From an uncultured Polaribacter sp. (lineage in GTDB: Bacteria > Bacteroidota > Bacteroidia > Flavobacteriales > Flavobacteriaceae), in assembly GCA_943846595.1 (NCBI GenBank), contig OX044355.1, positions 1,968,501 through 2,032,500 of the forward strand: a DNA stretch of 64,000 nucleotides, given 5' to 3'. Under the pieces are notes generated by a model that was not told the origin of the DNA, ran no database searches, and saw nothing but the letters and a program-made list of their open reading frames with translations. This document shows positions 36,273 through 45,136 of the stretch, piece after piece. The stretch's first letter is position 1. Every line of letters begins with the position of its first letter. The translations under genes were made by a program, and so were the position numbers.

Positions 36273-37406
36273 CTACAAAAGTGCTTGTAACTTTAAAAGC
36301 GTGGTGTCAATATCTTGTTGTGTCGTCAGTTTTGAAAAAGAAAATCGAATGGAGGTATTATTGGAAGCTCTATCCTTTAAAATTTCTTGTAAAACATGAG
36401 AACCTGAACTACTTCCACTCTGACAGGCAGAACCACCAGAAACAGCAATTCCTGCTAAATCTAAACTGAAAAGCAACATCTCATTATTAGAAGGAAAACG
36501 AACGTTTAAAATCGTGTAAGTTCCTTTATCTGCATCTGCAGAAAGCCCATTAAACGCTATCTTTGAATTTAATTTTTTAAGTTGCTGAATAAAGTAGTTT
36601 TTTATTTTTTGAATCTTTATTTTATCGTGCTCCATTCCTCCAATGGCAATGTCCAATGCAGTTTCCATTCCTAAGATAGCATGAAAATTTTCGGTACTTG
36701 ACCTTGCACCTCTTTCTTGATCTCCCCCATGAAACATGGGCATAATTCCAAATCCTTTTCTAAAGAAAGCAAAGCCTACTCCTTTGGGTCCGTGAAACTT
36801 ATGCGCACTGGCAACCATAAAATCGATTGGCGTTTTCTGTAAATCTAACGGATAGTGCCCAACAACCTGAACAGTGTCTGAATGAAACAAGGCATTGTAT
36901 TTATTACACAAAGCACAAACAAGATCTGCTGGTAATATGTTTCCTATTTCGTTGTTGATAAGCATCAAACTCACTAGGGTTTTCTGGGTAGTATTGCTCA
37001 ATAAAGCCTCTAAATGCTCCAAATCAGCCGTCCCAAATTCGTCAACATTCAAATAATCAACAGCGATACCATACTTTTTTTGTAAATGGGTAATGGTGTG
37101 TGACACTGCGTGGTGTTCAATTTTTGTAGAGATAATTCTTTGCACCCCTAAATGCGTAACAGCATTGTGAAGTATTAAGTTATCGGCTTCAGTTCCTCCT
37201 GCTGTAAAAACAATCTCACTTGCGGTAACATTAAAATGATGAGCAATATTTTTGCGTGCGGTTTCCAGCGCAGATTTGGCTTTTCTTCCAAATTGATGTG
37301 TCGAAGAAGGGTTTCCAAAGTTATGCTTCATAGAGGATTGCATCACTTTAATCACTTCTGGATCCATAGAAGTTGTGGCCGCACTGTCTAAATAAATTAA
37401 ATTCAT
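36273..37406 (-). CDS. Cysteine desulfurase (IscS/NifS-like)
   Basis: A 377-residue PLP enzyme, starting MNLIYLDSAATT at the family-typical position; the frame extends upstream to 37487 inside the neighbour. The PLP lysine is in ASAHKFHGPKGVGF, and the sulfur-carrying cysteine in SGGSACQSGSSSGSHVL. It releases sulfur from cysteine for Fe-S clusters or thiolation. A -7 box ends 4 nt before the ATG, which suggests a leaderless transcript. Length and the loop around the cysteine fit the NifS/IscS class I group. Confidence 0.9.
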   Translation of the reverse strand: MNLIYLDSAATTSMDPEVIKVMQSSMKHNFGNPSSTHQFGRKAKSALETARKNIAHHFNVTASEIVFTAGGTEADNLILHNAVTHLGVQRIISTKIEHHAVSHTITHLQKKYGIAVDYLNVDEFGTADLEHLEALLSNTTQKTLVSLMLINNEIGNILPADLVCALCNKYNALFHSDTVQVVGHYPLDLQKTPIDFMVASAHKFHGPKGVGFAFFRKGFGIMPMFHGGDQERGARSSTENFHAILGMETALDIAIGGMEHDKIKIQKIKNYFIQQLKKLNSKIAFNGLSADADKGTYTILNVRFPSNNEMLLFSLDLAGIAVSGGSACQSGSSSGSHVLQEILKDRASNNTSIRFSFSKLTTQQDIDTTLLKLQALL

Positions 37407-37410
37407 GATA

Positions 37411-37418
37411 CAAAAATA
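37411..37418 (-). promoter_or_regulatory. -7 promoter element of the cysteine desulfurase gene
   Basis: TATTTTTG on the minus strand is an exact consensus match. By the spacing seen at the tRNA promoters, transcription would start at or one base before the ATG at 37406. Confidence 0.45.
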
Positions 37419-37422
37419 CGTA

Positions 37423-37968
37423 TTAATTTGGATTTTGGTAGATATACACTTCAGTGGCGCCGAGTCCATATTTTTTATAGGAAGCATCGTAATATTTTAC
37501 CGGATATTTATTCAGCAAGTAATTCAATTCCGTTTTTAAAACACCCGTTCCCATTCCGTGAATAAAAACGAGTTTAGAAATTCTTTTTTGAATGGCATAT
37601 TCCACTTTGCTGCGAGCGGTATTTAATTGCATAGTCAACATCTCAAAATTATCCATTCCACGAGTAGATTTCGTCAATTGATTGATGTGCAAATCAACCT
37701 CTAAAATCACTTCTTTTTTTTCGGTGATGAATGCCGATTTTTTCTTTTTTACATCCATCATCTTTTGTTTTAATAAAGGATGATTGATGTCTGAAAATTT
37801 AGATAGTTCGGATTGCCGCGTTTCAATAATAACCAATTCATTGGCCTCAAAATTAAAAAGCATTCCTTCTGAATCTTTAATAGCGATAACGCTCCCGTTT
37901 ACAGCAACAATTTCTCCTTTTAGAACATCGTCTAAAACGGCTACTTTTTGACCAATTTGAAAACGCAT
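37423..37968 (-). CDS. Smr-domain protein (MutS2 C-terminal type)
   Basis: A 181-residue cytoplasmic protein starting MRFQIGQKVAVLDD; the frame reaches a TTG at 37977, less likely as the start. N-terminal residues 1-50 form a small SH3-like/DUF2027-type beta domain. The C-terminal Smr domain carries IDLHINQL-type (here VDLHINQL) and the glycine loop IHGMGTGVLKTEL. Smr domains act as nucleases or RNA/DNA-binding units; stand-alone forms in Bacteroidota have no settled role. It is divergent from the ArsC-like gene and 16 nt ahead of the desulfurase. Confidence 0.82.
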   Translation of the reverse strand: MRFQIGQKVAVLDDVLKGEIVAVNGSVIAIKDSEGMLFNFEANELVIIETRQSELSKFSDINHPLLKQKMMDVKKKKSAFITEKKEVILEVDLHINQLTKSTRGMDNFEMLTMQLNTARSKVEYAIQKRISKLVFIHGMGTGVLKTELNYLLNKYPVKYYDASYKKYGLGATEVYIYQNPN

Positions 37969-38030
37969 ATTTAACAATTAATTCATTTAAGACTTAATTT
38001 AATGTCTTATAATTGCACAAAAATAACAAG

Positions 38031-38663
38031 ATGCCAAAGACTTCTACTACTTCTATCAAAAATTTCTTCGAAAATGCAGGAAATACAATTTCAATTTCTA
38101 ATGAGAGAGGGCAATTATTAGATACTATTGCAGAAAACATTGCAAAAGAATACCAGATAGAAGGAACTGTGAACTTAAATTTTATTTGCACACACAATTC
38201 TAGAAGAAGTCAGTTTGGACAAGTTTGGGCCTTTTTTGCTGCGGAATACTTCAAGTTAAACATCCATGCTTTTTCTGGTGGAACAGAAGTTACTGCTTTT
38301 TTTAAAAATACGGTACAAACATTAGAATCGGAAGGATTTCACTTTAAGCTAGTCGATTTTTCGCATCAAAATCCAAAATATTCAATTTCATTTGAGGGAA
38401 CAGACAAAACGATTCTCGGATTTTCGAAGTTGTTTGATGATGCTCAGAACCTAAATCCATTTATTGCAATTACGACCTGTAACAGAGCTGATGAAAATTG
38501 TCCTTTTATTCCTTCCGCAACGCATCGTTTTCATTTGCCTTTTGTAGATCCTAAGTTTTCTGATGAAACTGAAGCTGCTCACAAAACCTATGAAAAAACA
38601 AGCCAACAAATTGCAGGGGAGCTTTTTTACATATTCACAAAAGTAAGGGATCGAATGGTTTAA
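38031..38663 (+). CDS. ArsC-like low-molecular-weight phosphatase / arsenate reductase homologue
   Basis: A 210-residue cytoplasmic protein. The catalytic loop CTHNSRRSQ is a C-x5-R motif. Farther on, TTCNRADENCPFIP has two cysteines spaced C-x6-C, as in thioredoxin-coupled arsenate reductases, where three cysteines relay electrons. All three are present here, which favours arsenate reduction over plain tyrosine phosphatase activity. No other ars gene is near. It starts at ATG 38031; a TTG at 38013 is also in frame. Its stop codon overlaps the end of the converging PPK2 gene by 4 nt. Confidence 0.75.
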   Translation: MPKTSTTSIKNFFENAGNTISISNERGQLLDTIAENIAKEYQIEGTVNLNFICTHNSRRSQFGQVWAFFAAEYFKLNIHAFSGGTEVTAFFKNTVQTLESEGFHFKLVDFSHQNPKYSISFEGTDKTILGFSKLFDDAQNLNPFIAITTCNRADENCPFIPSATHRFHLPFVDPKFSDETEAAHKTYEKTSQQIAGELFYIFTKVRDRMV

Positions 38664-39448
38664 ACTTCAATATTCTTATCGTAGGGAATACTTTTTAGAA
38701 TATGATTAATCACATTGACTCTAGCTTCTGTTTTTCGGTTTGCTCGAATAATTTTCCAAGGGGATGAAGCTGTATTTGTTTTGGCAAACATCGCTTTTTT
38801 ATAAATTGTATAATCATCCCAAAGCTCTTGAGCTCTTTCGTCTACGGGGGTCATTTTCCACTGTTTTAACGGATCACTTTTAATATCTTCAAAACGTTTT
38901 GCCTGCTCTTTTTTAGAAATTGACATGTAAATCTTAACCAAATGAATCCCGGACTCTAAAATCATCTGCTCAAAATTATTCACTTGATTCATAAAAACAT
39001 CGTATTGTTTTTGTGTACAGAAACCGTTTACAGGTTCAACGACCGCTCTATTGTACCAACTTCTATCAAATAGAACAATTTCTCCTGCTTTCGGAAATTG
39101 TTCAACATATCTTTGAAAATACCACTGACTTTGCTCGTCTATTGTTGGCTTTGGCAATGCTACAATTCGCATATGCCTTGGGTTAATTCTTTCGGTTACT
39201 CTTCGAATTGCCCCACCTTTACCTGCTGCATCTCTTCCTTGAAACAGAATAATAATTCGTTCATTTTTCTCTATGGCCCAGGTCTGTAATCGAATCAATT
39301 CCGTTTGTAATTTGACTAGTTTTTTCTCATAGTCTACATAACGCAAGGCCCTATCTGTATTTATTGGACCTTTGGACAACAATGCTAAAAGCCCTTTTTT
39401 TGAGTTTAGTTTTTTTAAATCTGCTTCTGTTAGTAACTTTTTCATCAT
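38660..39448 (-). CDS. ppk2: Polyphosphate kinase 2 (second of tandem pair)
   Basis: A 262-residue cytoplasmic kinase that moves phosphate between polyphosphate and nucleotides. Walker A is GRDAAGKGGAIRR, Walker B region is FDRSWYNRAVVEP, and the lid arginines lie in a GGAIRRVTERINPRHMRIV stretch. Its start codon shares one base with the stop codon of the upstream PPK2 gene (TAATG), which suggests coupled translation. About half the residues match the upstream copy. Class (ADP or AMP/GDP directed) is not assigned. Confidence 0.92.
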   Translation of the reverse strand: MMKKLLTEADLKKLNSKKGLLALLSKGPINTDRALRYVDYEKKLVKLQTELIRLQTWAIEKNERIIILFQGRDAAGKGGAIRRVTERINPRHMRIVALPKPTIDEQSQWYFQRYVEQFPKAGEIVLFDRSWYNRAVVEPVNGFCTQKQYDVFMNQVNNFEQMILESGIHLVKIYMSISKKEQAKRFEDIKSDPLKQWKMTPVDERAQELWDDYTIYKKAMFAKTNTASSPWKIIRANRKTEARVNVINHILKSIPYDKNIEV

Positions 39449-40308
39449 TAATCAATTTGGTTATTAGAACGAAAGTAACGCATCACTACATTTGGATCTG
39501 GTACTAATGTAGTGGCCACAGTTCCTTTATCATCATAATTAAATTTTGAAAGCACATGTCGAATTGCTTCTAATCTTGCCGTCTTTTTATCATTTGTTTT
39601 GATAATAATCCAAGGACTGTAAGAAGTATGAGTTTTACTAAACATTTCATCTTTGTAATCTGTGTATGAATCCCAAAGTTCTTGTCCTTTTTGATCTACA
39701 GGACTAAATTTCCATCGTTTTAATGGGTTTGTCTTACGCGCCTCAAATCGTTTTAATTGCTCTTCTTTTGAGATCGAAAGCCAAAACTTAATGATAATGA
39801 GTCCGTCTTCATACATCATGTGTTCATATTCTGGCACTTGCACCAAGAAATCTTTGTACTGCGCTTCAGTACAAAAGCCCATAACAGGCTCTACAACTGC
39901 TCTGTTATACCAGCTTCTATCAAAATAAACAATCTCTCCTGGATTGGGCAATTCTTTGATATATCTTTGAAAATACCATTGCCCTTTTTCTACTTCTGTA
40001 GGCTTATTTAAAGCGACCAATCGGGAAGATCTTGGGTTCATATGTTCCATAAAACGACGAATACTTCCTCCTTTTCCTGCCGCGTCTCTCCCTTCAAAAA
40101 TAATGGCAACTCGTTTTTTGTTTTTAGAGATCCATTGCTGAAGTTTCACCAATTCTATTTGTAATAATCTCAACTCTTCATTGTACATAATACTTTTTTG
40201 TACTTTCTGAAAAGGTATTTTTTTATGTTCTAATACGTTTACTAAATCTTTATTAGTTTCAAGATTTTCAAAATCAGTAAAAGAGAGTTTATTTTTTTGT
40301 GCAGACAT
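39448..40308 (-). CDS. ppk2: Polyphosphate kinase 2 (first of tandem pair)
   Basis: A 286-residue PPK2 with Walker A GRDAAGKGGSIRRFMEHMNP and Walker B FDRSWYNRAVVEPVMGF. Longer than its downstream neighbour by a C-terminal tail (DPNVVMRYFRSNN). Two PPK2 genes in one operon could allow different nucleotide preferences, for example NMP versus NDP; this is inference. The upstream 199 bases hold no gene. Confidence 0.92.
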   Translation of the reverse strand: MSAQKNKLSFTDFENLETNKDLVNVLEHKKIPFQKVQKSIMYNEELRLLQIELVKLQQWISKNKKRVAIIFEGRDAAGKGGSIRRFMEHMNPRSSRLVALNKPTEVEKGQWYFQRYIKELPNPGEIVYFDRSWYNRAVVEPVMGFCTEAQYKDFLVQVPEYEHMMYEDGLIIIKFWLSISKEEQLKRFEARKTNPLKRWKFSPVDQKGQELWDSYTDYKDEMFSKTHTSYSPWIIIKTNDKKTARLEAIRHVLSKFNYDDKGTVATTLVPDPNVVMRYFRSNNQID

Positions 40309-40507
40309 ATACGCGAATTAAAGGTCTAAAGTAATTCCTTTTTTTGATAAAATTGTTAAATAATACTCAATTTAAATAATAATCTAGCTATTTCAGCGTG
40401 CGATACAACTCTTAAATAAAATAACGAAAAGAATCCTCTGTTTATTTAAAAAAAGCTATCATCTTCTAACACATCTATAAAAGAACATTCATTGATGGTG
40501 AAGTTAT

Positions 40508-41935
40508 TTATTCAGCTAATTCAAAATTCTCATCCTTAAATCCAATTAGATATAATTTTTCTTGGGCTCTCGTAATTGCAGTATAAAGCCATCTATAATA
40601 GATCACAGAAGGTCCTTCTGGCAAATAAGGTTGTTCTATAAAAACAGTTTTCCATTGTCCACCTTGTGATTTATGACAGGTGATCGCATAAGAAAATTTA
40701 ATTTGTAAAGCATTGAAGTACTTATTCCTTTTTATCGCTAGAAATTGTTTGTATTTCGATTTTTCATGGGCATAGTCTTCTTTTACGGCTTCGTATAACC
40801 TATTAGATTCTTCATACGATAAGGACGGCGTTTCACTTGATAGCGTATCTAACATCACCACAGTATCAAAAGGTTTCATATTTGGGTAATCGATCATTCG
40901 TATAGCTACTTCAGCAAATTTAAAACCATACAATTCTTTAATTGTTTTGATTCTTACTACCTCACAAATATCTCCGTTAGCAATAAACCCAGCATCCGAA
41001 GATTCGTCCAACCAATAATAATTATTCTTAACAATCATCACATAATCGCCCGTTGAAATCTCATTTTCTTGACCTCTAATTTGATATCGTATCTGCTCAT
41101 TATATTGATTGGCTCTTTTATTGGATCGTACAATAAATGCGGTGTCTTCCACACCATAATCGTATGCTGTTACTAAAGCATCTTCGATATCATAGCCATC
41201 TGTTAAACGAACAATATCTGGAAATTTTAAATCAAATTGAAAGTCAATGGTATTTTGCTGGATGTGCAACCTTAAAGAAGTGGCGTTTACTAAAACTCCA
41301 GAATTTTCGTGTTGTCGTGTGACTTCATCCAACTCAATTTCTACTACATTCTTTTGATAATCCAATTCTAAAGTATCAGCAATTAAGGCTGGACTAATAT
41401 CAAGTTTTACAGGGGGAAGCTGCGCGGTATCCCCAACAAATATTAGTTTGCAGTTTTTACCCGCGTATACATAGGAAATTAAATCATCCAATAATGAGGT
41501 AGCATCAAAAAGTTGACCGTTTTGAGCTTTGTCTGGAATCATCGATGCTTCATCCACAATAAAAATAGTATCTGTGTGCTTGTTGGGTTGTATCACAAAA
41601 CGTACAGCTCCGTTAGTTTGTTTTTTTGGAAAATATATTTTTTTATGAATGGTAAAGGCTGGTTTTTTTGAATATACCGCAATTACTTTGGCTGCTCTAC
41701 CTGTTGGCGCCAATAAAACCGATTTTTTTTCCGCTTTCCAGAGACTATTAACGAGTGCACTTATGGTTGTAGTCTTACCAGTTCCTGCATACCCTTTTAA
41801 GATAAAAACAGCGCTTTTGTCTTCATCAAAAATAAAATCTGACAACAAACGAAATAAGGCACGCTGTTTGATTGTTAAAATAAAAGGAAATTTGTTTACG
41901 ATTTCTTTATAAAAATCAGCAGGTAATTTTATCAT
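40508..41935 (-). CDS. RecD-like superfamily 1 DNA helicase
   Basis: A 475-residue cytoplasmic ATPase. Walker A is LKGYAGTGKTTTISAL, Walker B FIVDEASMIPD, motif III FVGDTAQLPPV. The C-terminal UvrD_C_2-type segment reads ITCHKSQGGQWKTVFIEQP and YTAITRAQEKLYLIG. It lacks the N-terminal domain of true RecD and has no RecB/RecC neighbours, so it is a stand-alone RecD2-like or Pif1-like helicase. Start is supported by a TATCTTTG -7 box 17 nt upstream. Confidence 0.88.
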   Translation of the reverse strand: MIKLPADFYKEIVNKFPFILTIKQRALFRLLSDFIFDEDKSAVFILKGYAGTGKTTTISALVNSLWKAEKKSVLLAPTGRAAKVIAVYSKKPAFTIHKKIYFPKKQTNGAVRFVIQPNKHTDTIFIVDEASMIPDKAQNGQLFDATSLLDDLISYVYAGKNCKLIFVGDTAQLPPVKLDISPALIADTLELDYQKNVVEIELDEVTRQHENSGVLVNATSLRLHIQQNTIDFQFDLKFPDIVRLTDGYDIEDALVTAYDYGVEDTAFIVRSNKRANQYNEQIRYQIRGQENEISTGDYVMIVKNNYYWLDESSDAGFIANGDICEVVRIKTIKELYGFKFAEVAIRMIDYPNMKPFDTVVMLDTLSSETPSLSYEESNRLYEAVKEDYAHEKSKYKQFLAIKRNKYFNALQIKFSYAITCHKSQGGQWKTVFIEQPYLPEGPSVIYYRWLYTAITRAQEKLYLIGFKDENFELAE

Positions 41936-41951
41936 AAATCTATTAAAAAAT

Positions 41952-41959
41952 CAAAGATA
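41952..41959 (-). promoter_or_regulatory. -7 promoter element of the RecD-like helicase gene
   Basis: TATCTTTG, an exact TAnnTTTG match, predicts a leader of about 13 nt. A divergent box for the next gene lies at 42003. Confidence 0.45.
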
Positions 41960-42002
41960 CATTGAATTGTGAATAAAAATTTTTATCAATGAAAAAAAAT
42001 TG

Positions 42003-42010
42003 TAGATTTG
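42003..42010 (+). promoter_or_regulatory. -7 promoter element of the 42040 gene
   Basis: TAGATTTG, an exact match, predicts a leader of about 26 nt. Confidence 0.45.
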
Positions 42011-42039
42011 CCGTAATACTATAAAAATAAAAATACCAG

Positions 42040-42789
42040 ATGGAATTAATATTACAGATTTTAGCAGCGGTTTTAGTTGCTGTTGTCCTAGCTATTGTAG
42101 TGGTTAAATTTTTACCTTTAAAATTCAGATGGATAGCTTCTTTGCTACTATTATTATGTACTGTTCTATTAGTATCAAAAATTTATAATGGTATTATGGA
42201 ACCCATCAACTTCAATAAAGAAAAAGTTGTTCGTTATGCAAAAGTAGTTGAGAAATTAAAAATCATCAGAAATGCTGAAGTTAGATTTCATGAAGTAAAC
42301 GGTAAGTATACCAAAGACAAGGATTCTTTAATTCAATTTATCGATTCTGCTCAGCTTGCCTTAACAGAAATAAGAGATACCGTTGTAAAAGTGAATAAAG
42401 GTAGTAACAATACCTGGGGTAGAATCATGGTAGATGTAGAAATGAGAATTAAAGACACGATCGGATATGAACCTGTTTCAAAGTACTTTAAAGATGTTGA
42501 TTACAAATCTATGTTTGATGTACCTGGTGTAGAAGGTAAAACATTTGAACTGCAAATTGGATTTATCGAAAAATTCCAAGGTTTAATCGTACCAACCTTT
42601 GAAGCTAGAACTGAAAAGAAAGCGATTTTAAAAGATCTAAATGCTTCTTTAGTGAAATTAGAACTCGAAGCAAATGAGACTGATGAAATCAAAGGAGAAT
42701 ACGTTTCAGTAGGTTCATTAAACAAGGTGACTACAGGTGGAAACTGGCCTCCATTATACGATAAGAAAAGTGAAAAAAAAGACAATTAA
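42040..42789 (+). CDS. Conserved-type membrane protein of unknown function
   Basis: A 249-residue protein with two N-terminal hydrophobic segments (about residues 4-25 and 31-47) and a soluble domain. The segment KLKIIRNAEVRFHEVNGKYTKD looks like a helical linker leading to an alpha/beta domain rich in acidic residues. I do not recognise the family. It is the first gene of an apparent operon with the DUF3822-like gene and rsmD, and its 3' end overlaps the next gene by 20 nt. Confidence 0.75.
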   Translation: MELILQILAAVLVAVVLAIVVVKFLPLKFRWIASLLLLLCTVLLVSKIYNGIMEPINFNKEKVVRYAKVVEKLKIIRNAEVRFHEVNGKYTKDKDSLIQFIDSAQLALTEIRDTVVKVNKGSNNTWGRIMVDVEMRIKDTIGYEPVSKYFKDVDYKSMFDVPGVEGKTFELQIGFIEKFQGLIVPTFEARTEKKAILKDLNASLVKLELEANETDEIKGEYVSVGSLNKVTTGGNWPPLYDKKSEKKDN

Positions 42790-43588
42790 AACAACATTAG
42801 AGAAATCTAATCACCATAAATTATCCATCCAATTTACATTGGGTGGATTTTCTTTTTGCATTACTAATATAGACTCACAAGAAACAATTCATTTTTGTGC
42901 TTATACATTCCCAAAAACATTAGAAACTCCTGAGAAATTAGTTGCTCATTTTGAAACTATTTTTCAGAACGACAACTATCTTCAACAAGATTTCAAGGAA
43001 ATTTTGGTCATTCACCAGAATAATTTAGCAACACTAGTGCCCAACCAACTTTTTCGTGAAGAACATCTTAAAGAATACTTGGATTTTAATATTAAGACTT
43101 TAAAAACTGACTTTTTTGCTTTTGACAGTATTGATCAGCTTGCTGTGAAAAACGTGTATGTACCCTTTGTGAATGTAAATAATTATTTGTTCCAAAATTT
43201 TGGTGAATTTGAATACCAACATTCAACAACTGCTTTTATAAAAAAATTACTTCAAACAAACAGCACTCCAGAAAAGACGATGTTTGTAGATGTTTGGAAA
43301 GACCAAATTTCTGTGGTTGTTTTAGAAGACAAAAAAGTATTATTTTCGAATTCCTTTGCCTTTACATCAAAAGAAGATTTCATCTATTACCTTCTTTTTA
43401 CAGCAGAACAACTCGAATTAAACACCAATGAATTTCCATTGTTCTTTACAGGGGATATTCTAGAAGAAACTGAAATTTATAAAATCACCTATCAATACAT
43501 TCGAAATGTAGATTTCTTAGGCAGTAAGAACCCAATTTTTATAAATTCCAGTTTTTCAAACCACTCACACTTTATACTTTTAGGATAG
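42770..43588 (+). CDS. DUF3822-like protein
   Basis: A 272-residue protein whose likely start is a GTG at 42770 (KKKTIKTTLEKSN follows), overlapping the preceding gene by 20 nt; a farther in-frame start at 42737 would give an unlikely N-terminus. It matches what I know of DUF3822, a flavobacterial family that sits next to rsmD, with an actin/ASKHA-like two-lobe feel (FVDVWKDQISVVVLEDKKVL). Function unknown. rsmD follows after 4 nt. Confidence 0.75.
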   Translation: MKKKTIKTTLEKSNHHKLSIQFTLGGFSFCITNIDSQETIHFCAYTFPKTLETPEKLVAHFETIFQNDNYLQQDFKEILVIHQNNLATLVPNQLFREEHLKEYLDFNIKTLKTDFFAFDSIDQLAVKNVYVPFVNVNNYLFQNFGEFEYQHSTTAFIKKLLQTNSTPEKTMFVDVWKDQISVVVLEDKKVLFSNSFAFTSKEDFIYYLLFTAEQLELNTNEFPLFFTGDILEETEIYKITYQYIRNVDFLGSKNPIFINSSFSNHSHFILLG

Positions 43589-43592
43589 ACTC

Positions 43593-44129
43593 ATGCGAAT
43601 TATATCTGGGAAACACAAAGGAAGACGCTTAAAAGCACCTAAAAAATTACCGGTACGCCCTACCACCGATATGGCGAAAGAATCTTTGTTTAACATTTTA
43701 AACAACACTTATTATTTTGATGCCATAGCTGTCATTGATTTATTTGCAGGCACCGGGAATATTAGTTTTGAATTTGCCTCTAGAGGTACAAAAGAAATGT
43801 ATGCTGTTGATTCTTTTTTTGATTGTATCAAATACATTAATGAAACTGCAAAAGAACTCGACTTAGACATCAACGCCTACAAAAATGATGTGTATACATT
43901 TCTAGAAAAAACAGCACTTAAAGCCGATGTCATCTTTGCAGACCCTCCTTATGATTTTGAAGAAGAACAATTTTTAAAAATTGCTGATTTGGTTTTTGAA
44001 AAAGAAATCTTACGCGAGCAAGGTGTATTAATCATAGAACACTCTAAGCATACCGATTTAACGAAACACGAAAAGCACTCCTATGACAAACGCTATGGCG
44101 GGAATGTCTTTAGCTTTTTTGAATACTAA
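43593..44129 (+). CDS. rsmD: 16S rRNA (guanine-N2)-methyltransferase RsmD
   Basis: A 178-residue Rossmann-fold enzyme that methylates G966 of 16S rRNA. Start MRIISGKHKGRRLKAP is typical. The SAM site is IDLFAGTGNISFEFASRG, and the catalytic DPPYDF motif is present. It is the last gene of the three-gene operon and is followed by a hairpin terminator. Confidence 0.95.
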   Translation: MRIISGKHKGRRLKAPKKLPVRPTTDMAKESLFNILNNTYYFDAIAVIDLFAGTGNISFEFASRGTKEMYAVDSFFDCIKYINETAKELDLDINAYKNDVYTFLEKTALKADVIFADPPYDFEEEQFLKIADLVFEKEILREQGVLIIEHSKHTDLTKHEKHSYDKRYGGNVFSFFEY

Positions 44130-44133
44130 AAAT

Positions 44134-44156
44134 AACAGCTTTTGCTGTTTTTTTTT
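44134..44156 (+). terminator. Terminator after rsmD
   Basis: A 6-bp stem AACAGC/GCTGTT followed by a long T-run. Confidence 0.7.
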
Positions 44157-44182
44157 GCGTATAAATGAGGAAATTTTATTGA

Positions 44183-45136
44183 TTAGAATAAAGAAGTAAT
44201 AATCTCTGAGAGGGTAATTCCTTCTGCCTCTGCTTTGTAATTTTTTACAATACGATGCGATAGGATTGGAATGGTTACAGCTTTTACATCTTCAATATCA
44301 GGAGAATACTTCCCATTAACTGCTGCATGTGCTTTTGCTGCTAAAATTAAATTCTGAGAAGCTCTTGGACCTGCTCCCCAATCTAAGTATTTTTTTACTA
44401 ACGGTGATGCCTCAGTAGCAATTGGTCTCGTTTTACCCACTAATCTTACCGCATATTCTATCACATTGTCTGCAACTGGTATTTTTCTAATTAATTGCTG
44501 CACAGCAATAATTTCCTGGGCAGAAAATAAAGAATTAGCCTGGTGAATAATGGAAGATGTAGTGTTTTTTACAACCGCAACTTCTTCTTCAAAGGTTGGG
44601 TATTCTAAATTGATCGAAAACATAAATCGATCTAATTGTGCTTCTGGCAAAGGATAGGTTCCTTCTTGTTCTATTGGGTTTTGAGTTGCCAGTACAAAGA
44701 ATGGTAAATCTAAATGGTATTGATTTCCTGCAATCGTAACGGAACGTTCTTGCATGGCTTCTAGTAAAGCTGCTTGTGTTTTGGGTGGGGTTCTATTAAT
44801 TTCATCCGCAAGGATGATATTAGAAAAGATAGGCCCTTTTAAAAATTTAAACTGACGGTTTTCGTCTAAAATCTCACTTCCTAAAATATCTGAGGGCATT
44901 AAATCTGGAGTAAATTGAATTCTTTTAAAATTCAATCCTAAAGCATCTGAAACAGTATTTACTAAAAGTGTTTTTGCCAAACCTGGCACGCCAATTAACA
45001 GCGAATGACCACCACAAAAAACAGACAGTAAAGTAAAATTTACAGCTTCTTGCTGCCCAATAATTACTTTTCCAATTTCTTTTTTTAGTTGATGGTACTT
45101 TTCTACTAAATTATTTACTGCTGCAACGTCTGACAT
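44183..45136 (-). CDS. MoxR-family AAA ATPase
   Basis: A 317-residue cytoplasmic chaperone-like ATPase. Walker A GVPGLAKTLLVNT, Walker B ILADEINRTPPKTQAALLEAM, sensor region LATQNPIEQEGTYPLPEAQ. MoxR proteins usually work with VWA-domain partners, but none is in the window. Here it is the last gene of an operon of periplasmic folding factors and shares one base with the preceding stop codon, so a role in envelope maturation is possible (inference). Confidence 0.92.
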   Translation of the reverse strand: MSDVAAVNNLVEKYHQLKKEIGKVIIGQQEAVNFTLLSVFCGGHSLLIGVPGLAKTLLVNTVSDALGLNFKRIQFTPDLMPSDILGSEILDENRQFKFLKGPIFSNIILADEINRTPPKTQAALLEAMQERSVTIAGNQYHLDLPFFVLATQNPIEQEGTYPLPEAQLDRFMFSINLEYPTFEEEVAVVKNTTSSIIHQANSLFSAQEIIAVQQLIRKIPVADNVIEYAVRLVGKTRPIATEASPLVKKYLDWGAGPRASQNLILAAKAHAAVNGKYSPDIEDVKAVTIPILSHRIVKNYKAEAEGITLSEIITSLF

